A DNA stretch of 64,000 nucleotides from an uncultured Acetatifactor sp. Its GTDB lineage: Bacteria; Bacillota; Clostridia; Lachnospirales; Lachnospiraceae. This document shows, piece by piece, positions 17,967 through 27,725 of this stretch. Numbering within the stretch: position 1 is the stretch's first letter; each line of letters begins with the position of its first letter. The position numbers were made by a program, and so were the translations under genes. Location: NCBI GenBank assembly GCA_910586515.1, contig CAJUGL010000004.1, positions 13,068 to 77,067 of the forward strand, written 5' to 3'. Under the pieces are notes generated by a model. That model did not search any database. It was not told the DNA's origin and saw nothing but the letters and a program-made list of their open reading frames with translations.

Positions 17967-19751
17967 TTAAATCGCCGTCAGCTCCTGTTCCAGCTGCTGC
18001 TTTTCGTAAATGTGGGCATAGAAACCGCGGCGCGCCAGCAGCTCCTCGTGGGTGCCGTATTCCGTCAGCTCTCCTTCCGTCAGCACAGCCACATGATCGG
18101 CCTTCTGCAGCGTGGAAATCCTGTGGGCAATAATGATGGTGGTCTTGCCCCTGCGCAGCTCCATCAGATTCTCCAATATCTTCTCTTCCGTATCCGTATC
18201 TACGGCGGACAGTGAATCATCCAGAATCAGCACAGGCGCATCCATCAGCAAAGCTCTGGCAATGGAACTGCGCTGTTTCTGGCCTCCGGAGAGGGTCACA
18301 CCCCGCTCTCCCACCAGAGTCCTGTATTCCTCCGGAAATCCCATGATATTGTCATGAATGCAGGCCGCCTTGGCCGCCCTCTTTATGCTGGCCCGCAGCT
18401 CCGGCCTGTCCCTGAGCCGTTCCTCCAGGCCAAAGGCAATATTCTCCTCCAGGGTATCGGAAAAGAGAAAATTTTCCTGGGGCACATAGGCCATATCCCG
18501 GTGCAGTACCGCCAGCGGAAATTCCGTGATGGGCCTTCCGTCCACCAGGAGCGCCCCCTCCTCGCAGTCATACACCCGCAGCAGCAGATCCGCCAAACTG
18601 GACTTCCCGCTTCCGGTGCGCCCCAGCACCCCCAGCATCTCCCCTGCCTTCACCTGAAGATTTATATTTTTCAGCACAGGCGTATCTCCGTCCGGGTAAG
18701 TAAAGGAAAGATTCCTCAGGGTGATGTCCCCCTGAATCTGCAGACCTTCGCCGCCCTCCGGCACCTTGTCCACAATGTCCGGCTTCTCCCGAAAAATACC
18801 CGAAATCCGCTGAAACGCAGCAGCGGCCTGAGAAAAACTGTTTATACAATCCCCGCAGGCGATCATGGGCCATACCAGCATGCCTATGTAAGAATTAAAC
18901 GCCACGAATTTACCCACGGAAACCTGCCCCGCCAGCACCATCCGTCCGCCGAAGATCAAGGTCAGAAGCAGGCTGACGCCGGTAATGGCATCCAGGGAAG
19001 GGCCGAACACTGCCCGCAGCTTCACCACGGAAAGATTTTTCTCCATACTGTTGCGGCTGGCTTTCTCAAAAGCCTCAAAATCCTGCTCCTCCTGCACGAA
19101 AGCCTTCAGCACCCGCACGCCCGCGATACTCTCCTGCACCCTGTCCGACAGCGCGGAAAAGGCTTCCTGCCGTCTGGTCTGCCGCTTCTTGGCCTCGGTT
19201 CCGTAGAAATAACACCCCACAGCCACCAGCGTCAAAGGCACAAAGGCCATCACGGTCAGCTTTAGATCCACATAGAGCACCATCTTCAGCAGAACCATCA
19301 CCGTCATCACCACCGCGTCGAAAGCCGTGACTACCGCCGGTCCCACCGCCATACGCAGCGCCCCCAGATCATTGGTAAACCGGGCCATCAGGTCTCCCGT
19401 CTTGTGACTGTTGAAATACCTGGCAGACAGTGTCTCCAGATGACCGAACATATCATTGCGCAGCCGATACTCGATTCCTCTGGCCGCTCCGAAAATGCAG
19501 AATCGCCAGCCGAACCGCCCCAGCATCATCACAGCGCCTGCCGCAAACAGTCTGCCCAGCAAAAATACCGCCCGTTCCCGGTCAAAGCCGCCCTCCGCCA
19601 GTCCGTCGATAAACTCGCCGATGAACTGGGGAATATACAGATTCGCCAGATCCACCAGCAGCAAAATGACCACGCCCCCCACATAATGCCATTTGTACTT
19701 AAATAAATAAGGAAATAATGAAAAGTTCTCTCTCTTCTGCTTCATTTTCAT
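17967..19751 (-). CDS. ABC exporter subunit with degenerate catalytic site (heterodimer partner)
   Basis: This 594-residue half-transporter has six membrane segments, Walker A GRTGSGKSS and signature LSGGQKQR. Walker B is LILDDSLSAVD, where Asp stands in place of the catalytic Glu. That is the usual mark of the degenerate site in BmrC/TM287-type heterodimers, so this subunit should pair with the product of 16134. The C-terminal residues contain no extra domain. It is first in the operon, 57 bp before its partner. Confidence 0.9.
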   Translation of the reverse strand: MKMKQKRENFSLFPYLFKYKWHYVGGVVILLLVDLANLYIPQFIGEFIDGLAEGGFDRERAVFLLGRLFAAGAVMMLGRFGWRFCIFGAARGIEYRLRNDMFGHLETLSARYFNSHKTGDLMARFTNDLGALRMAVGPAVVTAFDAVVMTVMVLLKMVLYVDLKLTVMAFVPLTLVAVGCYFYGTEAKKRQTRRQEAFSALSDRVQESIAGVRVLKAFVQEEQDFEAFEKASRNSMEKNLSVVKLRAVFGPSLDAITGVSLLLTLIFGGRMVLAGQVSVGKFVAFNSYIGMLVWPMIACGDCINSFSQAAAAFQRISGIFREKPDIVDKVPEGGEGLQIQGDITLRNLSFTYPDGDTPVLKNINLQVKAGEMLGVLGRTGSGKSSLADLLLRVYDCEEGALLVDGRPITEFPLAVLHRDMAYVPQENFLFSDTLEENIAFGLEERLRDRPELRASIKRAAKAACIHDNIMGFPEEYRTLVGERGVTLSGGQKQRSSIARALLMDAPVLILDDSLSAVDTDTEEKILENLMELRRGKTTIIIAHRISTLQKADHVAVLTEGELTEYGTHEELLARRGFYAHIYEKQQLEQELTAI

Positions 19752-19806
19752 ACCCCCGCCCGCCGCTGCGGCAAAGCTTCATCCTCCTCCAGCATAGTGA
19801 AATTAT

Positions 19807-19836
19807 ATTGTACCTCATTTTCCGCAGGTGAGTCAA
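19807..19836 (-). promoter_or_regulatory. Promoter of the heterodimeric ABC exporter operon
   Basis: The minus strand carries TTGACT (19836-19831), an 18-bp spacer and TACAAT (19812-19807), 55 bp before the first ATG. No operator repeat was seen. Confidence 0.5.
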
Positions 19837-19958
19837 TAGGATGGCTGCTAATTCCTCAAAAATTTTTCAGAGAAAAAATGCTGTTCACACATGCCGTAAA
19901 CAGCGACAAAAATCCTGCGGAAGCCTGCTGTTCTTATCCGCCGGGATATGATATACTG

Positions 19959-19990
19959 GTTACTGTTCAGACAGGGCGCTGAACTGTTAC
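19959..19990 (+). repeat. Palindromic element, copy 2
   Basis: Left arm GTTACTGTTCAG (two changes), loop ACAGGGCG, right arm CTGAACTGTTAC. It is flanked on both sides by near-identical ATATACTGGTTAC(T/C)GTTCA stretches (about 19951-19969 and 19991-20009), suggesting a local duplication. It lies between two divergent genes, 60 bp before the ATG at 20050. Confidence 0.75.
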
Positions 19991-20049
19991 ATATACTGGT
20001 TACCGTTCACAAGTGTATCCTACTACAAAAGAAATGAGGACAAATCAGC

Positions 20050-21396
20050 ATGACTTATACTTTTACCGATATCCTTTGGCTTTTCTTTCTTTACTCCTTT
20101 GCCGGATGGTGCATCGAGGTATGCTACGCCGCCGTGTGCCGGAAAAAATTCGTGAACCGCGGGCTTGTAAACAGCCCTCTGTGCCCGATCTACGGCTTCG
20201 GCTCCGTACTCTTCTGCCTGTTTCTGCCGGAGCTGACCGAAAAACCATTCTTCCTGTTTCTGGGCGGACTGCTGCTTGCGTCCCTGCTGGAATACGCCAC
20301 CGGCATGGCCATGGAAAAAATTTTCCGCAGAAAGCTCTGGGACTACTCTTCCATCCGCTATAACCTGGGCGGCTATATCTGCGTCCGGTATTGCCTTCTA
20401 TGGGGATCGCTGGCACTGCTGACCATGCTTTTCCTCAATCCCCTGCTCTGCGGAATCCTCCGGCTGATTCCCGGTCCGGTAACGCTGGCGGTACAGTGGA
20501 CGGCCTCCTCGCTGCTTCTCATAGACTCCTCCGCCACCGTCATAGCCGTCCTCGGCATGAAAATCAGGGCCGGAAGGCTGTCTCAGCTGTCGGCCGAGAT
20601 GAAGAGAACTTCCCGGCTGCTGGAAAACAAGCTCACCGTCAGCGTCCAAAAGCGTATGCAGAAATCCTTCCCTGCCCTGGACAAAGAATCGCCCGCCCTC
20701 CGCATTTCCTCCGAGTCCCCAAAGGTCTTTGCCGAAGGCTGCTGTTTTTACAAGCTGGTGTCCCTGTTTTTCATCGGCGCCTTTTTAGGAGACATTACGG
20801 AGACGATATTCTGTCTGCTTACCACCGGCATACTGATGAGCCGCAGCAGCGTGGTCTACGGCCCCTTCAGTATTGTGTGGGGACTTGGCTGCGCGCTTCT
20901 GACGCTTTTCCTGTATCGTTACCGAAATAACAGCGACAAATATATTTTCATGGCAGGCACGCTTCTGGGCGGTGTATATGAATATGTATGCAGCGTCTTT
21001 ACAGAACTGATGTTCGGCACCGTGTTCTGGGATTACAGCGGCTTTGCCTTCAATCTGGGCGGGCGCATCAATCTGCTGTACTGCTTTTTCTGGGGAATCG
21101 CTGCCGTGATCTGGCTCAAAGGCATCTACCCCAGGCTCTCCGGACTGATTGAGAGGCTGCCCGTCAGGGCAGGCCGCATTCTCTGCAATTGCCTGATGGT
21201 GTTTATGGTCCTGAATATGCTTATTTCTTCCCTGGCTTTGGCCAGATACACGGAACGAAATACTGCCGGGAGCCAAACCTCCGCATCGCAGGCTCAGACC
21301 CCCGGCGCTGTCTCCGCTCTGAACGCTTTTCTGGACAGCCGTTTCCCGGATGAACGCATGGAACGGATTTATCCCAATGCCAAGCTGGCGGAATAA
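20050..21396 (+). CDS. CmpB-type (PF06541) integral membrane protein, internally duplicated
   Basis: This 448-residue protein has about ten membrane segments. Two copies of the CmpB-type domain are recognisable. The first has FAGWCIEVCYAA, the PLCPIYGFG motif and WDYSSIRYNLGGYIC; the second has GDITETIF, VVYGPFSIVWG and WDYSGFAFNLGGRINL. Proteins of this family are annotated as putative ABC transporter permeases, but a transport role is unproven and no ATPase gene is adjacent. The ATG follows AAATGAGGACAAATC. Confidence 0.8.
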   Translation: MTYTFTDILWLFFLYSFAGWCIEVCYAAVCRKKFVNRGLVNSPLCPIYGFGSVLFCLFLPELTEKPFFLFLGGLLLASLLEYATGMAMEKIFRRKLWDYSSIRYNLGGYICVRYCLLWGSLALLTMLFLNPLLCGILRLIPGPVTLAVQWTASSLLLIDSSATVIAVLGMKIRAGRLSQLSAEMKRTSRLLENKLTVSVQKRMQKSFPALDKESPALRISSESPKVFAEGCCFYKLVSLFFIGAFLGDITETIFCLLTTGILMSRSSVVYGPFSIVWGLGCALLTLFLYRYRNNSDKYIFMAGTLLGGVYEYVCSVFTELMFGTVFWDYSGFAFNLGGRINLLYCFFWGIAAVIWLKGIYPRLSGLIERLPVRAGRILCNCLMVFMVLNMLISSLALARYTERNTAGSQTSASQAQTPGAVSALNAFLDSRFPDERMERIYPNAKLAE

Positions 21397-21427
21397 CAGC
21401 CCGCGCTCCGATGCCCCTCATTGTCCC

Positions 21428-23110
21428 TTACCATTCCCTGCGAAGACTTCTCAGGGCTATGTGTCTGGATACATTATAGGTCCGGATACCGAAATTCTCC
21501 GTGCGCTTCTGCAGCCTGCGCATCCAATAGTAACCGAACCCCTGCTCTCCGGAGGGGTCAGGCGCACTGCCCTCCTTCCGGAGCCGATATTCCACCGCAT
21601 CCTCAGCGTCAAGGGCTTTCCGGTCATAGCCCAGCTCCTGCAGGTAGGGCGCCAGGGCCGGCGCGGCATCCGCGCTGAGTTCTCTCAGATACCCATAATC
21701 CTCATAGGGTCTTTCCGCCAAAAAGAACCCGCCGGTCAGGTTATCCGACTCCGCTCCATATGACGCATATGTCATATGGCTTTGTTCCGCCTCTTGTCCG
21801 AAAGAGGCATTTGTCACATTGACCCTGGCAATCAGATAATCCGGATGAGCGAAGGACAGGGCCAGATACAGCACCGTCACCACAGCCATATGATAACGGA
21901 ACAGCGGAAAATCTTCCTTTATGATCTGAACCACCACCCCCACAAACAGCAGGGCCAGCAAGACCAGCGCCCACAATACCAGAATCCGCAGATAGGTCAG
22001 ATAGTAATAGCGAATATACATGATCATCCGCAGGAAGCTGGAGGCAATCACCACGAAAGTACACAGCGACATAACAATCAAAATACTCTTCAGCACTTTA
22101 CTCCTGCGAAAATGCCTTATGCAGAACAGCACAATCACCAGGTTCAGCAGGCTTACCGCCAGGAGCTGAAAAAATCCCTCCCTGGCATATATTGCGTAAG
22201 TGTACCCTTCCGGCAGGCGCAGTCTTCCCAGAAATAAACCGCCGATCTGAATGCCGGAAAAAAGCAGATACATCATTGTCAGCAGACCAGTCACCGTGAT
22301 GGCCAGAACCGGTTCTCCGCTTCCGGAATCCGGCGCAGCCTCCCGAATCTTTCTTTTGCAGAGGCAGGAGAGCAGCGCATAGGAGCCAAAAAAGAAAAAC
22401 GTAATCCGGGAAAAAACCGCAAACAGATTATCCAGTCCGACACTGCGCAGCAGCCGGTCCATCATCTGCCGAAACACCACGTCCGCGCTGGCCAGAAGCG
22501 CAGCCACCGCCAGCAGCAGCGGAAGCCCGATAAGCAGTCCGCCTGCAAAATACCATACTCTGCGGTCCAATTTCTTCTCCCTGCTGCCATAATAGACCTT
22601 TCCGTCCGCCACAAGTCTGCCCAACTCCCCAAATCCGTTAAAGACCAGCTGCCCCATGCTGCCCAGATATTTCCCGAGTCTCCATCCGGAAGTATCATAA
22701 ACCTGTTTCAGCAGAAGACTCAGCAGCAGCAGAAAAACCCCCAGCTTGTTAAAAAAAATCAAAAAACCGTCATCTGTGCAAAATGTGGATATGCCCAGAA
22801 GCATCATGGCTATCAGGTAAAAGCAGCTTCCTTTTTTTAAGATAATTCCCAGTTTTGACAACGAGAAGCAAAAAAACCAGAGGCTGCCTGCCACGAAAAA
22901 AGGGAAGGTAATCCCAGACCCGTTCCTGTACATGCAAAAAACATAAAATATGGAATAGGCCAGAGCGGCAGGAGCAATCACGCCGAAATTCCCGCGCAGC
23001 TGCTTCGTCTCCTCCGTCTCCGGGGAAAAAGATCCCCGATTTCCCTCCTGACAGCCTCCGCTCTCCCTTCTGCTTTCATCCGTCCATACACTGTTTTCCT
23101 TTTCTATCAT
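21428..23110 (-). CDS. Multi-pass membrane protein, DUF4153/DUF4173-like
   Basis: This 560-residue protein has a charged N-terminus (about 40 residues), ten or more membrane segments and a soluble C-terminal region of about 110 residues. The family assignment rests on overall layout and the conserved-looking VYDTSGWRLGKY and DVVFRQMMDRLL segments; function is unknown. It is the last gene of a run DUF2975 - XRE - this gene, and converges with the CmpB gene. Confidence 0.65.
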   Translation of the reverse strand: MIEKENSVWTDESRRESGGCQEGNRGSFSPETEETKQLRGNFGVIAPAALAYSIFYVFCMYRNGSGITFPFFVAGSLWFFCFSLSKLGIILKKGSCFYLIAMMLLGISTFCTDDGFLIFFNKLGVFLLLLSLLLKQVYDTSGWRLGKYLGSMGQLVFNGFGELGRLVADGKVYYGSREKKLDRRVWYFAGGLLIGLPLLLAVAALLASADVVFRQMMDRLLRSVGLDNLFAVFSRITFFFFGSYALLSCLCKRKIREAAPDSGSGEPVLAITVTGLLTMMYLLFSGIQIGGLFLGRLRLPEGYTYAIYAREGFFQLLAVSLLNLVIVLFCIRHFRRSKVLKSILIVMSLCTFVVIASSFLRMIMYIRYYYLTYLRILVLWALVLLALLFVGVVVQIIKEDFPLFRYHMAVVTVLYLALSFAHPDYLIARVNVTNASFGQEAEQSHMTYASYGAESDNLTGGFFLAERPYEDYGYLRELSADAAPALAPYLQELGYDRKALDAEDAVEYRLRKEGSAPDPSGEQGFGYYWMRRLQKRTENFGIRTYNVSRHIALRSLRREW

Positions 23111-23257
23111 GGGTCCATGCTCCCTTCCCGGGGGTTCCGCCCCCTGCGTATTCTCTTCCTGATTATTCTCCCAGTCCTCACCATTGCCTTAATTCTTCCG
23201 CCGTCAGCGATTGCTGTTTACCCGCAGCAGTTCAGTATCCTGTCTGAACGATTATGT

Positions 23258-23494
23258 TTACTCGGAAATTAAGGCAGCGGCATGCTGGTCCTCCGGCACA
23301 TATTCCAAAATATCTCCCGGCTGACAGTCCAATGCCCTGCAGATCGCCTCCAGGGTAGTGAAACGCACTGCCTTGGCCTTGTTATTTTTCAAAATCGACA
23401 GATTTGCCAGCGTAATATCCACTTCGCCGGCCAACTCGGTCAGACTCATCTTGCGCTTTGCCATCATGACATCCAAATTTACTATGATTCCCAT
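23258..23494 (-). CDS. Small XRE/Cro-type DNA-binding regulator
   Basis: The 78 residues are essentially one helix-turn-helix domain: LTELAGEVDITLANLSILKNNKAKAVRFTTLEAICRALDC, ending GDILEYVPED, as in YozG-type regulators. Such proteins commonly sit beside a DUF2975 membrane protein, as here. It probably represses its own operon; AT-rich inverted repeats near the promoter at 24229 are candidate sites. Confidence 0.88.
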   Translation of the reverse strand: MGIIVNLDVMMAKRKMSLTELAGEVDITLANLSILKNNKAKAVRFTTLEAICRALDCQPGDILEYVPEDQHAAALISE

Positions 23495-23546
23495 ATCATT
23501 TCACTCCATCGCCCGGTCCTGCCTCTGCATTTCCCTTTTCCCATTC

Positions 23547-23640
23547 CAGGGATAATCTTCCCTGAGAAGTTTTCCTTAGAGAATCTCCCCTGGGTAATTT
23601 CCCTTAGAGAATTTCCCTGGGAAAAATTCCCCCAAAATTC
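23547..23640. repeat. Degenerate tandem repeat, 28-bp unit
   Basis: Two units start with CCTTAGAGAAT at 23575 and 23603 and share a following CCCTGGG; a partial unit with CCCTGAGAAG precedes them. The stretch fills the 176-bp gap between the DUF2975 and XRE genes and is full of CCCTGGG/CCCAGGG-type inverted arms. Confidence 0.6.
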
Positions 23641-23670
23641 CCATTCCCGAAAATTTCCGCCGGACTCTCC

Positions 23671-24144
23671 TCAAATGGTCAGATCATTTTCCTGCTTGTA
23701 ACTTACCGCTTCCTCAAATACGCAGGCCAGTACTTTACTGAACAGCCCTGCGATAATAAATACCAGAATCACCACCGCCATGGCAGGCGTCATATACACA
23801 ATGCTTCGCACCACTGCCATCAGGGCAATGAAAAAGCTCCAGTTCCCCATCTTCCGCAGGCTGATCACATTCTCCGCCACAAAGCAGTCCTCCTTCAGCA
23901 CAGTTCTGAAAATCCTGCGCAGCTCCCTGACCAGCACCAGCGCAGCTATACCCAGCACAAAATAGATCACTACGCTCTCCTCGTAATGCTCCACCATGTA
24001 AGGAAGCATCTCTCCGATTTTCCGAATGCTGAGAGGCAAAGTGACAGTCACCCCAATCCCCGTATAAAACATAATATCCAACAGGTACTTGGTCCACATA
24101 GCCAGGGTTTTCTTTTTCTCTCTTACCTTACTGTTTTCTTCCAT
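23671..24144 (-). CDS. DUF2975 membrane protein
   Basis: This 157-residue protein has four hydrophobic segments and the family-typical middle LKEDCFVAENVISLRKMGNW (position about 85-105). Function unknown; it nearly always accompanies a small XRE regulator, as at 23258. ATG 24144 follows GGAGG; the longer frame from 24174 lacks a ribosome site. Confidence 0.85.
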   Translation of the reverse strand: MEENSKVREKKKTLAMWTKYLLDIMFYTGIGVTVTLPLSIRKIGEMLPYMVEHYEESVVIYFVLGIAALVLVRELRRIFRTVLKEDCFVAENVISLRKMGNWSFFIALMAVVRSIVYMTPAMAVVILVFIIAGLFSKVLACVFEEAVSYKQENDLTI

Positions 24145-24228
24145 CGCCAGCCTCCATAGAACGCGGGCACACATCCTGACCGTTCCTTTTTCAGGCTGCC
24201 CGCTGTACTTTTTTGCTTTCTACCAGAC

Positions 24229-24257
24229 ACTATAGCACTGTCCATAGCGATTGTCAA
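24229..24257 (-). promoter_or_regulatory. Strong promoter of the DUF2975/XRE operon with AT-rich repeats upstream
   Basis: The minus strand reads TTGACA (24257-24252), a 17-bp spacer and TATAGT (24234-24229). Immediately upstream (24258-24298) lie repeated CAATA/TATTG motifs, including CAATAAAAATTTATTG-like dyads, which could bind the XRE product. The leader is about 80 bp. Confidence 0.65.
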
Positions 24258-24341
24258 TATATTATTATTGTTTTTCAATAAATTTTTATTGTTTTGCGTT
24301 TTATGTCCTTTGCACCAAACCGCTTTTACGAGACGGCAATC

Positions 24342-24370
24342 AAAAAAGCCCTGACAAAAACCGTCAGGGC
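24342..24370 (-). terminator. Rho-independent terminator after the FtsX permease gene
   Basis: On the minus strand GCCCTGACGG, short loop, TGTCAGGGC, then TTTTTT. It lies 28 bp past the permease stop. Confidence 0.88.
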
Positions 24371-24397
24371 CGCAGACAACCATCGTTCGTACTAAGA

Positions 24398-26740
24398 TCA
24401 GCGCAGCAGCGCAACAGGGGTAATTTTCCTGATTTTCAGAGACAGCAGGCAGGACATTCCGAACGTAAACACCAAAAGGGCCACGCCTGCCCATGTGATA
24501 AAGCCCGCCGGAACTGTAAAGGTACATTTCACAATCCCAATTCCCCGGAGAAACAAGGCCGTAAGGGGATTGATGATCCAGGCGCATATGCTCAATCCCG
24601 CCGCGGCGGAGAGAATGGCGGCAGGCATAAAACTGGCTGCCAACTGCAGGATCAGCTCTCCTGTGGTATAGCCCAGAGCCTTCATGATCCCGTACTCCCG
24701 CCTCTTGTTGTTCAGCAATATCCTGACCAGCAGATACAATACGAACACAGTCACTGCCCCGCCGAGCGTCAGAACCATAGCCACCAGAAGTTCCATGAGC
24801 GCAACATACACGGACGCTGAACCGTTCACCACGTAAAAAACATTAATTGTGGCATTTACGTCTGCCCCTAACTGCCTGCTCACTCTCTCATGGAATGCGT
24901 CAATATCCGTTCCTGCCGCCAGATTGCAGTAATAACTGAGATTTTCCAGATTTCCCATACGTTCATAGCCGTCCCTGGTCAGCAGACAGTCCCGGCCCAG
25001 ATTGTTGGATACCTGTGTAAAACCGCAGATCAGGTAATTCTCCGTCTGTCCATCCACGGTCAGGGTGATCTCATCACCGATTTTCAGATTATTTTCTCCC
25101 GCGTACTTCCCCGCAATTGCCACCTCGTTGTCATAGCGGGGAAAACGCCCCTGGAAACACACTTCCTGATTATTGACTTTCGTGAAATCATCCGACATCG
25201 TGGCTACCAAAATAAAGTTCTGATCTGCGTGATTCACCTGCATGGAATGATACAGATATACTTTTTCCACACAGTCCTCATTCTCCATCATCCTCAGAAA
25301 TGCTTCTTCCGCCCTCACATTCACATTCACGCAGGAATCCGCCACCTCTCCAACGATCAAATTGATAAAAGGCGTCATGTCCACAATGACATTCTCCACC
25401 ATCAATCCGGAAAAAACCACCACAAGGGAAAGTACCATCATGGTAATGCTCACCGTAACATTCTGCTTCATCCCGGAAAAAGCAGTTTTCATCGCCAGCG
25501 CCAGATGAAGAGGCAGCCGCGTCCTACCAAGCGGAACTTTATTCCGTTTAAAACTATGCGTTTTTATTCCCTGCCTCAGGGCGATCACCGGATCAATCTT
25601 CCGAATCCTGCGGGAAGACAGCCACACGGCCAAAGCAACCGTTCCCCCTATGGCACAGACCGTCAGCAGAAAAGGCATAACCAGAAAATGTGTCTCATAG
25701 GGTATCCCGGTCTGGGAAATCATCATAGCATTTACCGCGGGAAACACCCAGTAGGACAGTGCGATGCCGGCCAGGGAAGCCAGAACCGCCACCGCCGGAA
25801 ACTGCAGCAGAAGCGCTGAGATGATCTGCCCGCTCCTGTAGCCTATGGCCTTAAGCGCCCCCAGACTACGCATATTCTCCTGAATATCATTGATGACATT
25901 TGAGGCGATCACCACCAGAGCGATCATTGCCACAAAGAAAGCCATTGCGCTGACTACCCCGGAACAGATCATCTGCGAAATATACCGGGCGGAAGAAACC
26001 AATTCATAGGAATTGCTCAGCGTGCCAACCTCCGGAAAATGTGAAGATACCGCATTTTTCAGCATGGCCTCAAAAGCCTCACTCTCCTCCCTGTCCCTGA
26101 TGCGCACCGACACCAATGTGGAAGCCGGAGCATATCCCTTTTCCTCCAGCTCCCCGTAGAGCTCCTCTGTCAGCAATAAGGCGCTCATCCCGCAATTATG
26201 GGAACCCGCCATAATACTGTTAAAAAATCCGCAGACTTCATAATCCACGGCATTGCTCCCGATGGTGATCTCCTTCCGTTCTCCCAAAGAGATACTCCCG
26301 TCCATACCGTACAGCATAGGCAGATAAATCCCGTCTGTATATCCGCCCTCCTCCACAATCTCTACTCTTCCCACAGAGCGGTTCAGAGCCGCCTCCTTCT
26401 CCAGTATAACAAATTCCGTGTTGATCTGACCTCCATTATAGTCAAAGCTTCCCGGCATGCACAGCGCATCTTCCATGGTATACTGCACGGTACGGTCATC
26501 CGCCTCCAGTATCCCCGCAAGATAATCCAGCACCTCCCTGTCACGGCAGTGCAGAGCCAGGCTCACATGCTCCGCATTCAGCCTCTCATGATTCCTGTCA
26601 AAATTCCGTTTATAATCCAGGGAAAGCATCAGCCATAAATTCAGCATGGCCGATGCCAGCAGAATAAGCGCAATTATCGCTATTGTCTGGCCTTTTGCCC
26701 GCCGCAGATTAGAGGCGGCGATCAGAAAACATTTCCTCAT
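24398..26740 (-). CDS. FtsX-type ABC transporter permease
   Basis: This protein of about 780 residues has an N-terminal membrane segment (residues 15-38), a large outside domain, three membrane segments (about 260-380), a second N-terminal-type segment near 425, a second outside domain and three final segments. That makes two FtsX repeats, the layout of antimicrobial-peptide and lipoprotein-release transporters (MacB/BceB/YknZ superfamily). ATG 26740 is preferred; a GTG at 26749 overlaps the ATPase gene. The ATPase gene ends 2 bp before it. The two-component genes beyond 28.7 kb are its likely regulators. Confidence 0.85.
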   Translation of the reverse strand: MRKCFLIAASNLRRAKGQTIAIIALILLASAMLNLWLMLSLDYKRNFDRNHERLNAEHVSLALHCRDREVLDYLAGILEADDRTVQYTMEDALCMPGSFDYNGGQINTEFVILEKEAALNRSVGRVEIVEEGGYTDGIYLPMLYGMDGSISLGERKEITIGSNAVDYEVCGFFNSIMAGSHNCGMSALLLTEELYGELEEKGYAPASTLVSVRIRDREESEAFEAMLKNAVSSHFPEVGTLSNSYELVSSARYISQMICSGVVSAMAFFVAMIALVVIASNVINDIQENMRSLGALKAIGYRSGQIISALLLQFPAVAVLASLAGIALSYWVFPAVNAMMISQTGIPYETHFLVMPFLLTVCAIGGTVALAVWLSSRRIRKIDPVIALRQGIKTHSFKRNKVPLGRTRLPLHLALAMKTAFSGMKQNVTVSITMMVLSLVVVFSGLMVENVIVDMTPFINLIVGEVADSCVNVNVRAEEAFLRMMENEDCVEKVYLYHSMQVNHADQNFILVATMSDDFTKVNNQEVCFQGRFPRYDNEVAIAGKYAGENNLKIGDEITLTVDGQTENYLICGFTQVSNNLGRDCLLTRDGYERMGNLENLSYYCNLAAGTDIDAFHERVSRQLGADVNATINVFYVVNGSASVYVALMELLVAMVLTLGGAVTVFVLYLLVRILLNNKRREYGIMKALGYTTGELILQLAASFMPAAILSAAAGLSICAWIINPLTALFLRGIGIVKCTFTVPAGFITWAGVALLVFTFGMSCLLSLKIRKITPVALLR

Positions 26741-26742
26741 GT

Positions 26743-27504
26743 CTACCACCCCATTTCTTCCAGAAAAGCAGACAATTTTTCATGCCTGGCCCTGTCTCCG
26801 CAGATATATTTTCCCAGATCGCACTCTCCCAGGACTGCGCCGTCCTTTAAATACAGAATCCGATTGCCCCGCCTGGCGGAGCGCATATCATGGGTCACCA
26901 TCACCACACTCTGCCCCTGTTCATTAAACCGGGTAATGGTATCCAAAACGTCCAGCCCGGTCTTGGAATTCAGCGCTCCGGTGGGTTCGTCCGCAAAAAG
27001 AATCCGGGGCGAATTGATCAAGGCGCGGACGATTCCCACCCGCTGGGCTTCCCCGCCGGAAAGCTGGGCGGGAAATTTGTTCCATGCCTCCTCCGGGATA
27101 TCCACCGCCCGCAACAATTCTCCCGCCCGCTGAATCAGAGCCTTTTTGTCTCTGTTTACCAGAAGCCCTGCAGCCAGCACATTGTCCATCACACTCATCC
27201 CGTCGATCAGGTAAATCTGCTGAAACACAAAACCGCACGATTTTCGCCGGAATACCGCCAGCGCGTCGGAATTCATCCCGGATATCACCTCCCCGCCGAA
27301 AGTTATTTTACCCAGCGAGGGCGTATCCATTCCGGACAGGGCATACAGAAGAGTAGATTTCCCAGCGCCGCTGGCTCCCATAATAACCGTAAAATCCCCC
27401 TCATACAACTGCAGATCAATATTCTTCAGCACATGCTGCATTACCCCTCCGCTGGAAAAAGACTTGCTCAAAGCCTCCGTTTGCAATAGAACCTTTTTTG
27501 ACAT
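26743..27504 (-). CDS. ABC transporter ATPase (LolD/MacB type)
   Basis: This 253-residue ATPase has Walker A GASGAGKST, Q-loop region SCGFVFQQ, signature LSGGEAQR, Walker B ILFADEPTGALN and H-loop VTHD. EPTGALN is typical of the LolD/SalX group that pairs with FtsX permeases. It forms a transcription unit with the permease 2 bp downstream. Confidence 0.92.
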   Translation of the reverse strand: MSKKVLLQTEALSKSFSSGGVMQHVLKNIDLQLYEGDFTVIMGASGAGKSTLLYALSGMDTPSLGKITFGGEVISGMNSDALAVFRRKSCGFVFQQIYLIDGMSVMDNVLAAGLLVNRDKKALIQRAGELLRAVDIPEEAWNKFPAQLSGGEAQRVGIVRALINSPRILFADEPTGALNSKTGLDVLDTITRFNEQGQSVVMVTHDMRSARRGNRILYLKDGAVLGECDLGKYICGDRARHEKLSAFLEEMGW

Positions 27505-27580
27505 TAAAAATTACCTGCCTTTCTGCAGACAGCGCGCCGAAACCGCCTGCTGCCATGCACTCTATTTGTTCTATTATCGC

Positions 27581-27647
27581 GCTTAGATTCTTAAATGTCT
27601 TTTTCCAATCCTTAAATCTTCCTTAAATTTTTCACGTCTTCTTAAAT
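27581..27647 (-). promoter_or_regulatory. Response-regulator-type direct repeats before the ABC operon
   Basis: Four ATTTAAG repeats on the minus strand (CTTAAAT on + at 27590, 27611, 27622 and 27641) are spaced 21, 11 and 19 bp, so all fall on roughly one helix face. A weak promoter follows: AAGACA, 17 bp, GATAAT (near 27574). This is the pattern of an activator-dependent promoter bound by an OmpR-type regulator, probably the product of 30129-30914. Confidence 0.65.
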
Positions 27648-27725
27648 TCAGCAGCTATGACACTTTCGGAAAAACACAGAATTTATGCGGCTTTCCACGT
27701 TCCATGCAATCCCCGGGAATCCCGG

